From NCBI GenBank assembly GCA_013365365.1, contig JABVXU010000104.1, positions 88,155-152,154 of the forward strand: a DNA stretch of 64,000 nucleotides. The letters run 5' to 3'. The DNA is from Cruorifilaria tuberocauda. Taxonomy: Eukaryota > Nematoda > Chromadorea > Rhabditida > Onchocercidae. This document shows, piece after piece, positions 38,801 through 52,500 of this stretch. Position 1 is the stretch's first letter. Each line of letters opens with the position of its first letter. The translations under genes and the position numbers were made by a program. Under the pieces are notes generated by a model. It saw only the letters and a program-made list of their open reading frames with translations. It ran no database searches and was not told the origin of the DNA.

Positions 38801-40559
38801 CGTGTGATTCTAGCAGTCGGGAATTTCTTAAATCGTGGAAAACGCAATGGAAATGCTTACGGTTAGTTATGGAGTTTTAATAAAGTATTTTTTCTGCATA
38901 AAATAATAGTTAAGAATAAGTTTGAAATAGAAATTTATCAATTGATCGATAAAATTCACTGAGTGATCCATAATTGCCTGGAAAATTTTTGGATCTTCAG
39001 TACAACTTTTCAATTTCAAAATTGATAAAGCATGAAAAGTTTTGTAAGCAGTCTCCATTGTAGGATTTACATTGGCTTCGTTACGCTTACTCACAGAAGT
39101 ACGAAATTCATTACGTTCTGATCGTAATTTATTGCACTATATTGCTGAGCAGATCGAAAATAAGAAGTCAGATGTGTTACGCTTAAAGCGTGATCTGGAA
39201 ATTGTTTATCAGGCTGCTAGACATAGGTTAAACTTTTATTGACCTAAAAATTTTTGCAGCAATCAAATCGTTTTCAAAAATTTAACGAAAAATTTCCAAA
39301 ACCAATTCTTAATATTATCATCCTTAAATAATGATTATACGTGATATCTTTTAATAATTTAGAAATAAGGTAATCTCTCAGCCGTACTACTATAAATTAC
39401 AGTCGTAAAGAGATCGAACAGGAACTCTGTGCATTACGTAAATCAATTTCAATTGCCACAGAAGCTTTACGGAAAAGTGAGGCAGTGACTGAACACGAGA
39501 TCTGGACTAACGAATGTGACCGTGACGTGGATCGTTTTGTGACGGTGCTGAAAAATTTCCTGAATTCTGCTGAAAATGATTTTGCACAAGTTGAAAAACA
39601 GTATGATGAAATGAATACGAAAGTAAGTAAAGCGTTGAAATAAGCAAAGTGAAATTTATAAATAGCACTTGTGATATGCGCATGTTTTTATCCATTTTGG
39701 TACTTCAAAATGTTGAATACAATATATATGACATATAAATCAATCTGTCCTACTTATCCTTAAATAATTTAAATTAAATTGAATATCGGTAATAAAGAAT
39801 AATATTAGCAATAAATATGAAAATTACTCATAATCATATCAAACGATTATTTTAGTTCCGGATATGCGTGAGGATGTTTGCGGAAGAGCCGAGAACCACT
39901 TCACCGGATGATTTTTTTGGCGTCATCTCGAAATTTTTGATTGCTCTAACCGAATGCCATCGACAGATTTGGGAGGAACGCGAGAATTTGGAACGACTTA
40001 AGAAGCAAACGATAGCGCGGTCGATATTGTCTAAAAAATGTACATAAATTATTTCTTAGTCAATTTTATTTTATAAAAAAATAGAGAAAATTCAAAAATA
40101 AAATTTTGCTTTCATAAATCGAAGAAAATTCTAATTGCTTTCAAAAATTTTTTTTTCAATTTTGAATGAATTCTAAAAAATTGAAAAGTTTCTATTGAAG
40201 ATCCAAAATTTGAATTTCAAAATTTTCGATCTTCAATACAAACTTTTCAATTTTTTTTTTGTAATCCAGAAAGCATTTCGATTGATTTCGAGAAAATTTC
40301 AAAATTTTGATTTTCAATATTGAAATAATAAACTTTTTAAGTTTTCAAGATTTAATTGCAAAAAAATAACAGTGTTATTTTTTCGTTCTGTTGTCTTTCA
40401 TTTTTATTTAACAAATTCGATCATTCAGCTCGGCAACGTGACAATCGTAATCGTGACTTCGATCAACTGGTTACAGCATTACAAAGTGGTGAAATATTTT
40501 CCGATGAATTGACACGTTTGAGGACATCGTTCCGTTCACGGAAGAAATTATCACAATAG
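26874..40559 (+). CDS. daam-1: DAAM-family formin (dishevelled-associated activator of morphogenesis)
   Basis: Nineteen exons: 26874-27059, 27242-27337, 27580-27716, 28028-28163, 28523-28606, 33549-33773, 35340-35497, 36057-36221, 36466-36573, 36763-36900, 37115-37418, 37629-37874, 38210-38325, 38491-38579, 38745-38861, 39064-39226, 39403-39622, 39856-40039, 40429-40559. They total 3003 bases (1000 residues) with matching phases. The ATG lies two bases after a TTTGTAG acceptor. Known DAAM proteins use Rho and dishevelled input to relieve autoinhibition, then nucleate and elongate actin filaments. Visible parts: an N-terminal DWVLCCL like the DAAM start; the GTPase-binding/FH3 region from [13 protein letters not shown] to about 400 ([41 protein letters not shown]); a coiled coil near 432-477 ([15 protein letters not shown]); a short FH1 at 503-517; FH2 from about 545 to 950, including [39 protein letters not shown] and [20 protein letters not shown]; and a C-terminal DAD-like [14 protein letters not shown] followed by basic residues. 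Complete and apparently functional. The order matches vertebrate DAAM better than FMNL or Diaphanous formins. Confidence 0.95.
28607..33548. other. 4.9 kb intron of the formin gene
   Basis: This is the longest intron in the window, between exons encoding the FH3 repeats. It contains an (AATA)n repeat at 32527-32548 and no gene that I can support. The open frames in it look like chance. Confidence 0.8.
32527..32548. repeat. (AATA)n microsatellite in formin intron 5
   Basis: About five tetranucleotide units, within a longer A/T-rich stretch. Confidence 0.8.
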
Positions 40560-41411
40560 ATCATTTGGAGAGAGAAAAGATATATTAGGAGTGAGTGAAA
40601 AGTGGTTTTAATAACTTATCACGCATTGTGGTGCAGTAATTATCGTGGAATTCTCAAAAATCATAAGTGTTTTGTTTATAAAAGTAAAGAGAATTTAAAG
40701 CGTTCCAAGTTGTTCTTCAATTTCATTCCATTTCTAAGGCTATCATCTAAAGTGAACTTGAAATCGAAGTATTTTTAATGGAAAAAAGAAATGTCATATG
40801 ATTGTTATATTAAAAAATTTGATATGTAAAGTGCAATTTTATTGTTTATTACTTTTTTTTTTCTAAATTTATTTATTTTGTAATGTTTGTTGAATCAATC
40901 GATAAGTGAAATGAACTGATTATTATTTTACTGATAATAATTTTGAAAAAAAAGGGACAAAATCAAACACTGATAAGAGCTTTATTGTATATACTGATGT
41001 TGTTTATTGTAGATATCATTTCTTTTCTCATTTTTTTGTCTATAAAAATGAAAAGTTAAAAAATTAAATTATTTCTGATGTTGTGGTAATTAGCTGAAAA
41101 CTTTGCTTACTTATGTCTCACTTAAATTTAAAGCAAAGTCACATTGCTTATTGCTATTCAGTAACTAAAGCTTTAGAAAAGGAAAAATGAAAATTAAATT
41201 GAACAGATATTATTCGTTTAAATTAATCGTTTAAATTATAATAGACTAATGACTTAATTAAATTTAAAAGTGAAAATATTCAAATAAAGAAGAAATATAA
41301 GAGTGTGAAATAAAGTGAGAATGTGTGTTAACTGATAAAGCTATTTATGATCAGGACATTGCTTACTGGATAATATACTTTAATTGTTATCAGCCAAATC
41401 GAGTTATACAG

Positions 41412-41472
41412 TTCTTATCAGCAAAAGGACGAGTGATATCGTTTCTTATCAGCAAAAGGACGAGTGATATCG
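41412..41472. repeat. 31-bp tandem duplication carrying TTATCAG motifs
   Basis: Two adjacent copies of a unit beginning TTCTTATCAGCAAAAGGACG and continuing AGTGATATCG are identical for 30 bases. Each contains TTATCAG, the reverse of the CTGATAA site bound by nematode gut GATA factors. Further copies of that motif occur at 41329 (forward) and about 41386. Confidence 0.85.
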
Positions 41473-42281
41473 CTGCCTCCTGTTGTTTACTGACCTTTCT
41501 CCAAATGATTATCTACAATTTGCTTCACGTAGACGAATAATTGTTTGATTTGCCTTCTAGGCTTATTTTCATGCTATGAAATCTCGTAATTAGCAGTTAA
41601 CAAAATTAACTTTAGCTGCATTAATTTTATAAGCCATATCGGCAAGTTTTCTAATCTCAAAATTTATTAAAATATCAGTGGTCTTCAAAGAGCGAAGATC
41701 ACTGTGATATAATACGATAATTAATTAGGTTAATTAATTTTACTTCTTTTCTAATTTTCTAAAAAGCGAAAAATTGCATATTTCGATTTAATCCATTCAT
41801 TCATGATAAGGATAATTTTTAAATTAATTAACTGCTCTTTTTGATGATAAAAGAACAAAATTCAAATGTTAAAATGATTTACTCTCTAATATTCTAAAAA
41901 ATTTTTATGCTAATTTGAAATATTCTAAAATTTATTGAAAGTTAATTAATTATTTGATAATAAGTTTCGAATAGTCTTATCAATAAATACAATTCACAAC
42001 TCTATTGTTTGCTAAATTCCAGGTGATTCATACATGTGACATTTGATTGGCCATTGAAAAAACTGTTATGTATACTTGCCCGTGATATAAACTTCAAAAT
42101 ATAGGTCGTACTGGCAGTGGTTCGGTTAAAAATCAACAATTAACTCTTTCTCTCTTCTTTTTACTGCTGACACTTTGTTACTTCAAATTTCGACTATTTC
42201 AATTATTTCATTGTTTTCACCCAATTAAATTACATTCTCTCAAATTATACAAATTCGTTTAATCATCTTTTAACTGCTGCA

Positions 42282-42318
42282 ATTCTTCCAATTTGCATAT
42301 TATGCAAATTGGAAGAAT
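42282..42318. repeat. Perfect inverted repeat of two octamer motifs
   Basis: The arms ATTCTTCCAATTTGCATA (42282-42299) and its exact reverse complement (42301-42318) are separated by one base. Each arm contains the POU-factor octamer ATTTGCAT/ATGCAAAT. It could be a dimeric POU binding site or simply a small cruciform-forming palindrome. Confidence 0.85.
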
Positions 42319-43097
42319 CGATATTAAGTAATCGATATATATGAATGCTTCATTTTCATCAATTTACCAATTATTAAAATGTTTTTTGCAGCGATCAAAA
42401 TTCACTCATTTATGCACTTTTCGAGAGTGCAGAAGAGAAGTTAAGTTCAAAATGACCTCAGTGTAGTAAAAAAGAAAAATGGCAATAAGATGGTTGACCT
42501 TTTAGAGAGATTCCGGATCTCTAACTTTTCTCGCAATTCTCTGCAGTGATTTAAAAGTATTATTAGTGTAAATGATTGCAATCACAAAAAACAATAATAT
42601 ATTATTGTACGGTATTCATGCATATCGTATTCTTTTTTTGTTATTGATAAAGCGAAATTAAATTTATTAAAATAAACGCAATAGAAAAAAAAATGAAGTA
42701 AATTAATTAACAGTTGGCATTGTAGTTATGCTCAATCATTTATCATTAAACAATAATCATTAAAGGTAAATTAATGAAAGGAGGATAGTTTTAAAGTTTC
42801 TTGACTTGTTTAAAATTTAAAATTATCAAAAGTGATATCTCGGGATTCTTCCTACCTGCCAGAAAAATATTCTCTATCTTGATAACATTAAAATTTACAT
42901 ACATTATTTTAAAGTATTTGAAAATTTCCAACTTATAATACTTCGTAAAAAATATTAATGAAAAGTTTTACTTTTTTTTTTCAATAAATTTTGATGAAAG
43001 TATATCGAAGAATATCATATGAAATGGATATTGTTAAATGATATTTTTCATGCCAAGTTCAAATTTAAAATCCTCTCTCATACTTCATTCTCTCCCA

Positions 43098-43114
43098 TCT
43101 CTCTCTCTCTCTCT
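43098..43114. repeat. (CT)n microsatellite
   Basis: A CT run within a longer pyrimidine-rich tract from about 43074 to 43120. Confidence 0.85.
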
Positions 43115-44690
43115 CCCTCTTAACATTTCTTTACCTTTCATCAATCATTTTTATTATCCTTCCGTTTCCATTAAATTTATTTCTCTCTCATTTCAATTTT
43201 ATTGCCAAGCTTTTATTAGAACATTTATTCGTGTGATTACTTTTCAATTTTAATACCTGTAATTTTCTTGTCATCAATATTCCGATCAATTCAATTATCA
43301 GCTATTGAAGATAATAATTGCACTTCTACAATATTTTTATATGTTTTTAATTTAGAGCATGTTTATTATTAAAATTTAAAACTGTATAGCATTCTTATCA
43401 TTTCTGTTAATTACTCTCACCTATCAGCTATGATTAAATTGCAAAGATTATGACATCAGAAAAAAAATTTAATTTTCATTTTTGCATGGAAATTTTTTAA
43501 GCTTTGAATATTTTTGTCCGAAATATTATTTACGTATCATCCTTGAAAATTTTGGTTTTCGTATGATGCAATCGATAAAATTTCAAAACTGCAATTTAAA
43601 ATTTAACTAACGCGATGTTATTATTTTCTAAAAATTTTACTCATTTTTTACTTTAGGCGAATGATAATTATACTTTAGAATGAAGTAAAATGCTATTGAG
43701 GAGAAATGCTGGAATCTCATTAATCAGCTTATTTCATTTATCAAAACTGTAGACGGATTTTTAATTTCTGCAACTTTTCCTTTTGATATCACCGAATTTT
43801 CATTTCTTGTTGAAGAGATTAGAATAAAGAGGAAAAATAAAGATAATAACCATTCTGCCATTCATTTCTAAGCACTTATCAAGAGAGAAAAATACCGAAA
43901 TAGCGAAATTGTTTTGTTCCGAAGATATTTTTCCATTCATATTCTAATCAATACACTATTCATATGCATTATTTCAGTTGAATCATTGGCAGATAGCTTA
44001 ATCGTTTTTTAATTTTAAGCATTTTCTGTTTAGTGTTTGAAATTTAAAAGATTTTCTGCAAGTGTGTTCGAGATCAGTTGTCGGTGACATTGGTGTTTTT
44101 GAACTCCGAACTTTAATTTGGATCATTTTCTAAAATCATAATTAGAGAAAAGCGATGATTTCTGTTATCATCACGACTGAATTAGAAATAATTGGCGGTG
44201 AGATTATTAATAATTGAAATGAGATCGAAAACTAAATGTTATTAAATTATCAGTTATTATAGGTTATGAGTGATTAATTATCAATGATCCAAAAAAATGT
44301 CCAATCAGTAACGAATGGAATTTTTATTTTCCTTTAACCTCCTACCTCTTTTTTCAATGGAACCAATCTATTCCATATTTGTGTATTTTCGACGATACAT
44401 TAATTGCTATCATTTCGTTGTAATGTAAAATAGCCTTGCCTTTTTATGCAATTTCAACGGGACGAAATGAAAGTTATGGGAAAAATGCTTTTGAATATTA
44501 AAATGATCAGCTTTTAAAGTATAAATAGAAAGTTCGCGAAAGTGGAAAGAGCAAAATTGGCATTCTTCCCTTTTATTGCTTAAAAGTTTTTTTCAGGGAT
44601 TTTAAAAGAGAGAAATGACAATGGTACAATTGTTCGATTCAACTAGCGATACACAACATTCAGCTACTGAGAAATTATCAACTCAATTAA

Positions 44691-44704
44691 TGACCAAAAG
44701 GTCA
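44691..44704. promoter_or_regulatory. Everted receptor half-sites TGACC-AAAA-GGTCA
   Basis: A palindromic pair of AGGTCA-type half-sites 1.85 kb upstream of the transferase start codon. It is a plausible nuclear-receptor site, but there is no other support. Confidence 0.25.
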
Positions 44705-46551
44705 AATAAAGTTTATCATTCAATAATTTACAGTAATTATTCGCAATAGGTGTAATTGCAATAAAAAAGTGAAAAAAGTAAAATGCGAATACTGTATGAT
44801 ACTGTGATTTACAATGCATGGTTAGGATATAATAAGGTACGTTATAAAGTTTCTGTCATTATTAAAATAAACGGATAAATAAGCATTTTACCAAACGGAC
44901 TTTAAGCGTAAATACAATAAAGTAAATAAAATCGATTTTTATTTTTCTAAAAGAAGAAACCAGGAAATTAACAGATTAATTTAATTTCTCTTATCGTTTT
45001 TGTATTTAATTATATTTGAATACGATTTTATGTCATTTGTGGATTTTAATTGCTATAAAATTAAATTATACTATATTATATTGGTATCTTTTAGCATTAA
45101 AAGTATATCCAAATTGTTATTTTCATTGAAATACTTCCGGTTCTTGAAAGGTTGATTATTTTTAGATATAACTAATCATCCGATACCAATTCCTATAATT
45201 TATTCCCCTGATCACATATCATTTTAGGAATAAAATAATCACCATTAACATGCTGTGTTCCTATTTCTCTAACATTTTAATTTCTAAATTTTCATTTCAG
45301 ATTATTCATCTAAATATTCCAATAATATCCCAATTTATACTTCTATTTAGTAATAAGAAGACCGAAAAATTTTTTATTAGTCAACGCTATAAACAGTTTT
45401 CATTTATTTTGCTAAAAAAAAAAATAATTCATTATCAATCGATTGATCAAAAAAAAAATAATTTCATCCTTCTTCTGATAGAGTTCTCATGAAAGTAACT
45501 CTATAATTATGAGGGAATGAGAAATGAGAGTTTATCGAATCAAAATTTGTTATGAATAAGTTTTTTTTTGTTGTTAGAAGAGAGAAAAAGTAACATCGAA
45601 TGAGTTCCTCGTCTTTGATTTCTTATCAGAATCACAGCTTCATTGATTCATGATAACAACATTTAACCTATCATTGATTTTTCAATTTTGCGAACAATTT
45701 CATCATACTTATGAAATGCTTGAAGAAATATGAGCATAGCAATGAAAACACTCAAAACAACCTGTTACTTTTCAAGTACTTGAAATATTGCAAAAATTTC
45801 AGAAATTTATGCTCTTTAGTTTTTGACTGCGCGGCGAAAATTTGTTGCCGATGAAATTACCTTCGGTAATATGACTTTTTTCTATTTACTTTACTCCAGG
45901 TATCTTTTATTCCGAATAATAAATTTTGAGTAAATATAGCAATAAGGAGAATTGTTTTTTATACTAAATCTCAGATTAGTGAACGATAAAGATTTGTTGG
46001 TATAATTAATAAACAGTTGAAAAATCAACTTGTTAAGTATTACTACCGTTGTTCTAAATATTCCATAATATTGATTTATTCGATAAATTCTACTGTACCT
46101 TGATTTTTCGGTTAATTGAAATGATATCAAGAACTGAAATTGAATATATTATTGTTAAATCAGCGATTCTATTTATTTTCATTTTATCATTTATTACATT
46201 TGTCTTCCTATCAAGCGTAATAGTAAATTAGTTTATTCTTTTCTTTTGATTCGGAATTAAAAGAGAAAAAAGAGTTGTTAAGATGAAATGATAATAAATT
46301 GACGTTATCAATGATTGATAACGTTTTTTTTATAATTTGACTGCGACATCAACAAGAATAACAAACAGAAAATTAAATCGTTTTTTAATAGATTTAGCTA
46401 AACACTTCAAAAGTACCATTGAAATTAGGGAATTTTGGAAATCAGGAAAGATTAGAAAGTTTGAAATAGTTATCATCCAAATTATCTTTTACTTTCCATG
46501 GAAATAATTACTTTGTCAATTTATTTGCTTTATTTCAGATGTTACCGATCA

Positions 46552-49500
46552 ATGGGCCTTTTACTCGCTTCAACGACTGCTTTATTTTTTGCTTCTACTG
46601 TGACTTTAGCGACATTTCTGACGATGAAATACAATGAAGATCAAGTAATTTTGAATTTCGATTTTTTGTCCTAAATTTGAATTCTAAAAGAATCATAGCT
46701 ACTGTAGGTATCACAATTATAGAGTAAGTAGGTATGTAATTATTGCGAAAATATATTATACATTAATTGTTATGTTACTCATTCAGTAAAAAATAATTGA
46801 TAAATCACCAGATAATAGTTAGGTCATATTGAAAAACGATGAACAGTACCTGCGATAGGTTAGGTTAATTACTCAAAAAAAGTTTTCAAACATTATCAAT
46901 TATTCCAATTACCTTAATTGTTAAACAATAATTGTATTAATGTAATTTCTAAAATGTTATACGAATAATTTTAAAAAATTTAGGCAATAGGAAATAAAGT
47001 AATTCCATGTAACGATTCAACGACGTCATCAGCAAACACGAAACGTCCGTTGAAATGGCCAGGACCAAGTAGAAGTTTACACGCACGTTACAAACGAGCA
47101 GCTATTGCTACTGATCATGGTATATGTAGTGGAATAGGAAGGTTAATGGATAGTATTACTTTAGTCGAAGTTCACTACAAGGAATAAAATTTCTAAATGA
47201 GCTTAAGTAACACTTAAGAGATTGACAAAGATTAGCTTATAACTGATTCATCCGTCTATTTTTCAATTTCACTTTGTTCATTATAAAGTTTGAGTTGGGA
47301 AGTTTTTTGATTTGGTTAGATTCACGAGCAACTCATTTGTTACGAGGTTGTTCCTTAAGTTGGTAGAACAGTTCCTCGTTTGTAGAAATTTAAGTAATTC
47401 AAATAATAATTCACAATTAAGCAGTTTTTATGCTAAAAGCATACTATAGCTGAAAATATCAATGATACTCTGATACTATGCTAATTGTTTCAAAATGCTG
47501 AAACCGTAATTTTATTTATTAATATTATTAAAATTACAGCATATTTTATAATCTTATAATTTCACCTTACTTTTATAATTTTGGTAATTTTATAATCAAT
47601 TTTAAAGACAAAATGATTAGTTTCATTGTAATAAATTAATATTGTTATTGATTCTACTGATCGTGATTTCGAAATGTTTCGCTTTCTCAACAGGTGAGAC
47701 TAAACAAATACTACTGTGTGATTTAAATTAAATGGGTTCAATTTAAAATAAGATGACATTTGTTTGATCGTTTGACAATCATGCAATGATAATTGTATAT
47801 TGGCTAAAGTAGAAAACGATTATGAGAAGTGTAACTGTCATAATTAATTAAAAGAGTAAAATTCAATTGAAGTAAGCTATTCCTTAAAATTAATTCTTCG
47901 ATGCATGACAAATTCAAGTGTGATATAATTTGTTAGTTCTATTGGATTTTTCAAAGAACTTACGAATAAGCTCCAACTTGTCTTTTAATGATAAAGTGAT
48001 AATTTAAGAGATATACTTATGCTTGGTGGCAATGCGATAGATGCAACGATAGCAGCATTGATATGTATTGGTGTTGTGAACCCACAAAGTTCAGGTTTGG
48101 GTGGTGGATTCCTGATGACCATATATAACAGGTCAGTTTCGTCTCTCGTTTTCATTCCATTCTTTTTTTGATATTGTTTCTCTTTATTGTTTATTTACTC
48201 AGCATTTGTTGCTATCATTTATTCGTCTCATTTCTTCCATTTGCTATTTGTATTATAATATTTACACAATACTTCTTGATACGGATCATTCAAAATTTAT
48301 CTTTTCTTGATAATTATTCCCTACCAATCGCATTCCGTTATTGTTTTCATTTTCAGTTATTTGTTTGATTTTTATTGTCTTAGTTTAATTAATTATGCTA
48401 CCTGTTTCTCTTCCTATCTGCATATTTATCATTTGTTTGCATAAATTATTTGTTAGCTTGATATCATCGTTTGCAAATCATTTTTTCTGCTTATCATTTC
48501 CTCTCTATTTCTATTTGTCTGTTTGCTTACTTTTATCATTGTTTACTTTCATTTATGATTATTTTATTTTTGAAAAGAGTTGCGAGCTAACATTAAATTA
48601 CATTTTTCCTTCCCTCGAAATATCCTAAATATCATTTTATGGAGATAAAAAACTTATACATTCATATCACTAATTAAGCTAATAGATAATTGGAGGGAAC
48701 GTTTAGTATTAAAATAAATTCTCGAAGTAATTTCAGCTCGTCAAATAAATGCACAGTCGTGAATGCACGTGAAACTGCGCCGACAAAAGCGAATGAAACA
48801 ATGTTCGTTGATTCACCAGAAGATTCTTTAAAAGGTTTGCTAAGATTATTTAATTTAATTTTATGCTAATTTTTATAGCAGATAGTGAAGTAAATATTAA
48901 ACTGAGATGTATAATGAACTTTAGAAATAATGGCGAAGAAATTATAATACATACTATTTCATTATAAGCATTCTGATAAATAATTTTGATTGCGTTTAGC
49001 TAACCGATGGTTAAGTTAGCAGAATATCAATTAGATTAATTTTCTGAATTAACTTTTATATCATTGAGAATAGCACGAAATGTAAGTAAATCTCTTATCC
49101 TGAGATTTAAGAAGACCAGGTTCATTTTGATATTCAGGATATCGTTCTATTGCAACGCCATCCGAATTACACGGATTTTGGACAGTGTTTTCAAGTTTTG
49201 GCAGTGGTAAAATATCTTGGTACAGACTATTTCAACCGTCGATTGAATTAGCATCGAAAGGATTTCCAATCTCTTCTGCTTTAGCAAATGAACTTGTTCA
49301 AGCAGAAGAGACTATCTTAGCGGAACCATCATTGAAGTAAGTTAAACTAATCTAAGTAATCTAATCAAAATGAGCTAAATTTTTTTGTTTTTGTATTATA
49401 AATTAAATACACTTACTCTTTTTGCTGAAAAATAATTTATTTCATAACTCTTTGCTACTTCATAACTCTCCGTACATTTTTTTAAGGAAATTTCTTAATA

Positions 49501-52500
49501 AAAAAGTAATGAGAGAGGAATAATAATTAATCGTTAACTTAACTTCGTTTGTCTTCCATAATTCATTGAGGAGTAATGGTGGAAGACGCAACAGTTAAGC
49601 AAAAATAATCCAAGAAGTAATTTTCTTCAAATATGATAAGAGAGCCAAAATTTCCATTAGGAAAATATTTGTAAATCCAAAAACTGACAAAGTATATGGA
49701 GAAGGTGATATCATTACGAGGGATCATTTGGCTGCTACATTACAACAAATCGCAAACAGTTCTGATCCATTGCAACTGTTTTATCGTGGTAATTATTTTT
49801 TACTTATTCTTCTTACGGAAGTATATTTCTTTCGGAAGTAAATATGAAATATCCTAATTCCACTGATAGATAAGATAATACATAAATACTGCTGAATAAA
49901 ATGCATGTGAAAAAGTTGCAAATATGAAGTATTATAATTATTCATAGTATCGCTATAAGAAATCGTAATTCTTATTGTTATTTTATCGAAAGGAATTTCG
50001 ATTTATCACAGTGATGGAATTCAAATATAATGTAATTTTCGGTAGTGATAATTTTAAACGAAGAGAAAATTCGTCAGAAAAAAAAATTCAAACAAAAAAA
50101 AACGACTTTAAAATGAATTGTCTAAGGAAAAAAGTGAAAAGAATTTTGTTTACCGATATTCTAAACGAATTTCCAAGCATTTCTCAAATACTTTTGCCCT
50201 CAGAAAAAAACTCTGAAATTAATGGAATGTTTTTTGATGACATATGTAGAGAAAGAAAAACTGCAACAAAAATAACAGGTTTGCTTGAGTTTGGAAAAAA
50301 ATTTTAAACTTTAATTGATTGTTAGAATAGATTGAAGTATGTTTTTTAATCTTTTCAGTAATAATAAATATATCATGCAGAATAATTAATTAATTAAAAG
50401 TGTGAAAATTGAAAAATATATAAAAAACAATTAGAAATGAAATGCATACGAACTAGTAGCAAGTATGAGTAAGATTTGAAAAATGAGCAAAGTTATGCGA
50501 TCATCATTGAAAGTAAATAATATCTTAAGTTAAGCGATGATACGTAAGAAGTTACGTAAATTAACTGCACTTTTGTTTATGATTTTCTCTTCAGTAAGCA
50601 AAAATACTGTAATTAAACATCTAATAGTTAGAATGCTTTTGGGAGATATTTGGTGTGACGTGAAGGAACCTTCTCGAATATATCTCAAATATAGCGAGAT
50701 ATATCCGGTTAGTGGAATGATATCCGGATAGCTTTGCTAGGATGATAAAGTATGTTCGGTACAAATACAGTTTCAATCATTTTGCTTCTCGTTTAAAAAC
50801 TGGTTTTTACGAATTATACTAAATTCAATTAATTATATTTTAAGGTGGTATTGCGCAAACGATTGCTGCTGAAATCGAAGAACGCGGTAAGCAAGAGTCA
50901 GTAATGTTTGTAGTTGATAATCCGGAAATGGTTTCATTTTTTTTACAACAGAAATTAAAATACCTATCATTTCTAAATGGCAGATATCTTTGAATGAATT
51001 CAAAATATCATTTCTTTGGAGCTTGTCACATACTTTTCAGGTGGTCATGTATCTATGGATGATTTGAGTAATTACGAAACAAAATTAAATGAAATTCCAA
51101 TTATTACTGAAGAATTCCTCGATGGTTATGTTATGTGTGGGCCACCACCACCAAGTTCAGCTGCTGTTACTCAAAGTATCATATTAACTATGGCTGGTAA
51201 ATTCATTTGCTATTATTTCCCTTCTCTTATTGATTAATTAATAGAACACACAAATTTTAGCTTGTTGAACTTTTTTTTGAAAAACCGAAATTATTAAACT
51301 TTTTGTTCATTAAAATTAAATGAGTTAATTAATATGAAGGTAAATCAAATAGTTCAACTAATATATATTTCTGCTTTTTTTACGCTCATATGTTGTTGAA
51401 TTGAAATTGTTCAAAAATCAATACATCAAATTATGATCGATCATTAATTTTCTCTTTTCAGAATTTTATGATGGAAAGAGTGAATTTAATAAAGATGATT
51501 CATTATTTTATCATCGTTTAATTGAAGCAGAAAAGTTTGCTTATGCCCAAAGGACAAAACTTGGTGATGCAGAATTTGTACCGGATGCTCGGAAAATTGC
51601 AGAGAAAATAATTGGAAGGTGAATTAGCAGGCTAATTTAGAGTAAAAGAATTTTCAAGCAATTTCAAAAAGTTGCTTGAGAATGAATAAATTTGAATTTT
51701 TCAATTTTCTCATCTTAATGAATAAATTTTGCATTTTTTTTCTTTCTTAAATGTCTTCTCAATGATTTTCTTATTATCATTATTTTCAATTATTTTAATT
51801 GATTGCTTTAATCGAATTTTAATTCATTTAATTAATTGATTTTATTTCACTCATTTATTTCATATTCAACTGATTTCTATGTCTTTTATTCATCCAATAT
51901 AGAAGCTAAATAATTTTTAATTTTAAACCTGAATGGAATTTTACGCTTTGCAGTTCTTATATTAAACATATCAAGGCTCTTATCAAGGATAAAGCTCATT
52001 CATTGGATCAGTACGGAGCTAATTTATTTCACCAACCTGATGATCATGGCACATCACATGTATCAGCGATCGATCAGAATAATAAGATTGCAGTATCATG
52101 CACAAGTACCATCAATCGAATGTAATACTACTTTTCATTAATTTTGATAGCATGTAAAATTAGTGTTTCTTTCTTTTCAAATAGTTTGAAAATATGAGAA
52201 TTGGTAAGGTAAAAGGTCAAAGGAGAGTAATTCAGCATTTGTCCAATCGAATGATTTTTTTTGGATGTTAGACGCATTGTTAAATATTTCGATAAAAAAA
52301 GAAAACTATTTGGAATTAATTCTTGGTAAATTGATGAGATATGTATCGTCAATTAATTAATTATAATTAATTATCAACAATGTAAAATACAGCAATCGAT
52401 TTTGAAGTGTTTTAGAAAAGAGAATTCAAGAAGGGACAAAAAAATGAAACGAAAAAATTTTGAAACTTTTCGATGTTAAATAATTTGTTGAAAGAATGTT

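Larger units (their letters stand above)
40560..46551. other. Spacer between the formin and the gamma-glutamyltransferase
   Basis: No gene found. It includes the formin 3' untranslated region, a tandem duplication with GATA-type motifs (41412-41472), an inverted octamer repeat (42282-42318), a CT simple repeat (43098-43114) and a paired receptor half-site (44691-44704). AATAAA motifs occur at 41283 and just beyond; I cannot say which, if any, ends the formin transcript. Confidence 0.5.

Noticed and set aside
48168..48628. Hydrophobic open frames in a transferase intron
   Set aside because: They are made of T-rich intron sequence (Leu, Phe, Ile, Ser) and lack any support as membrane proteins.
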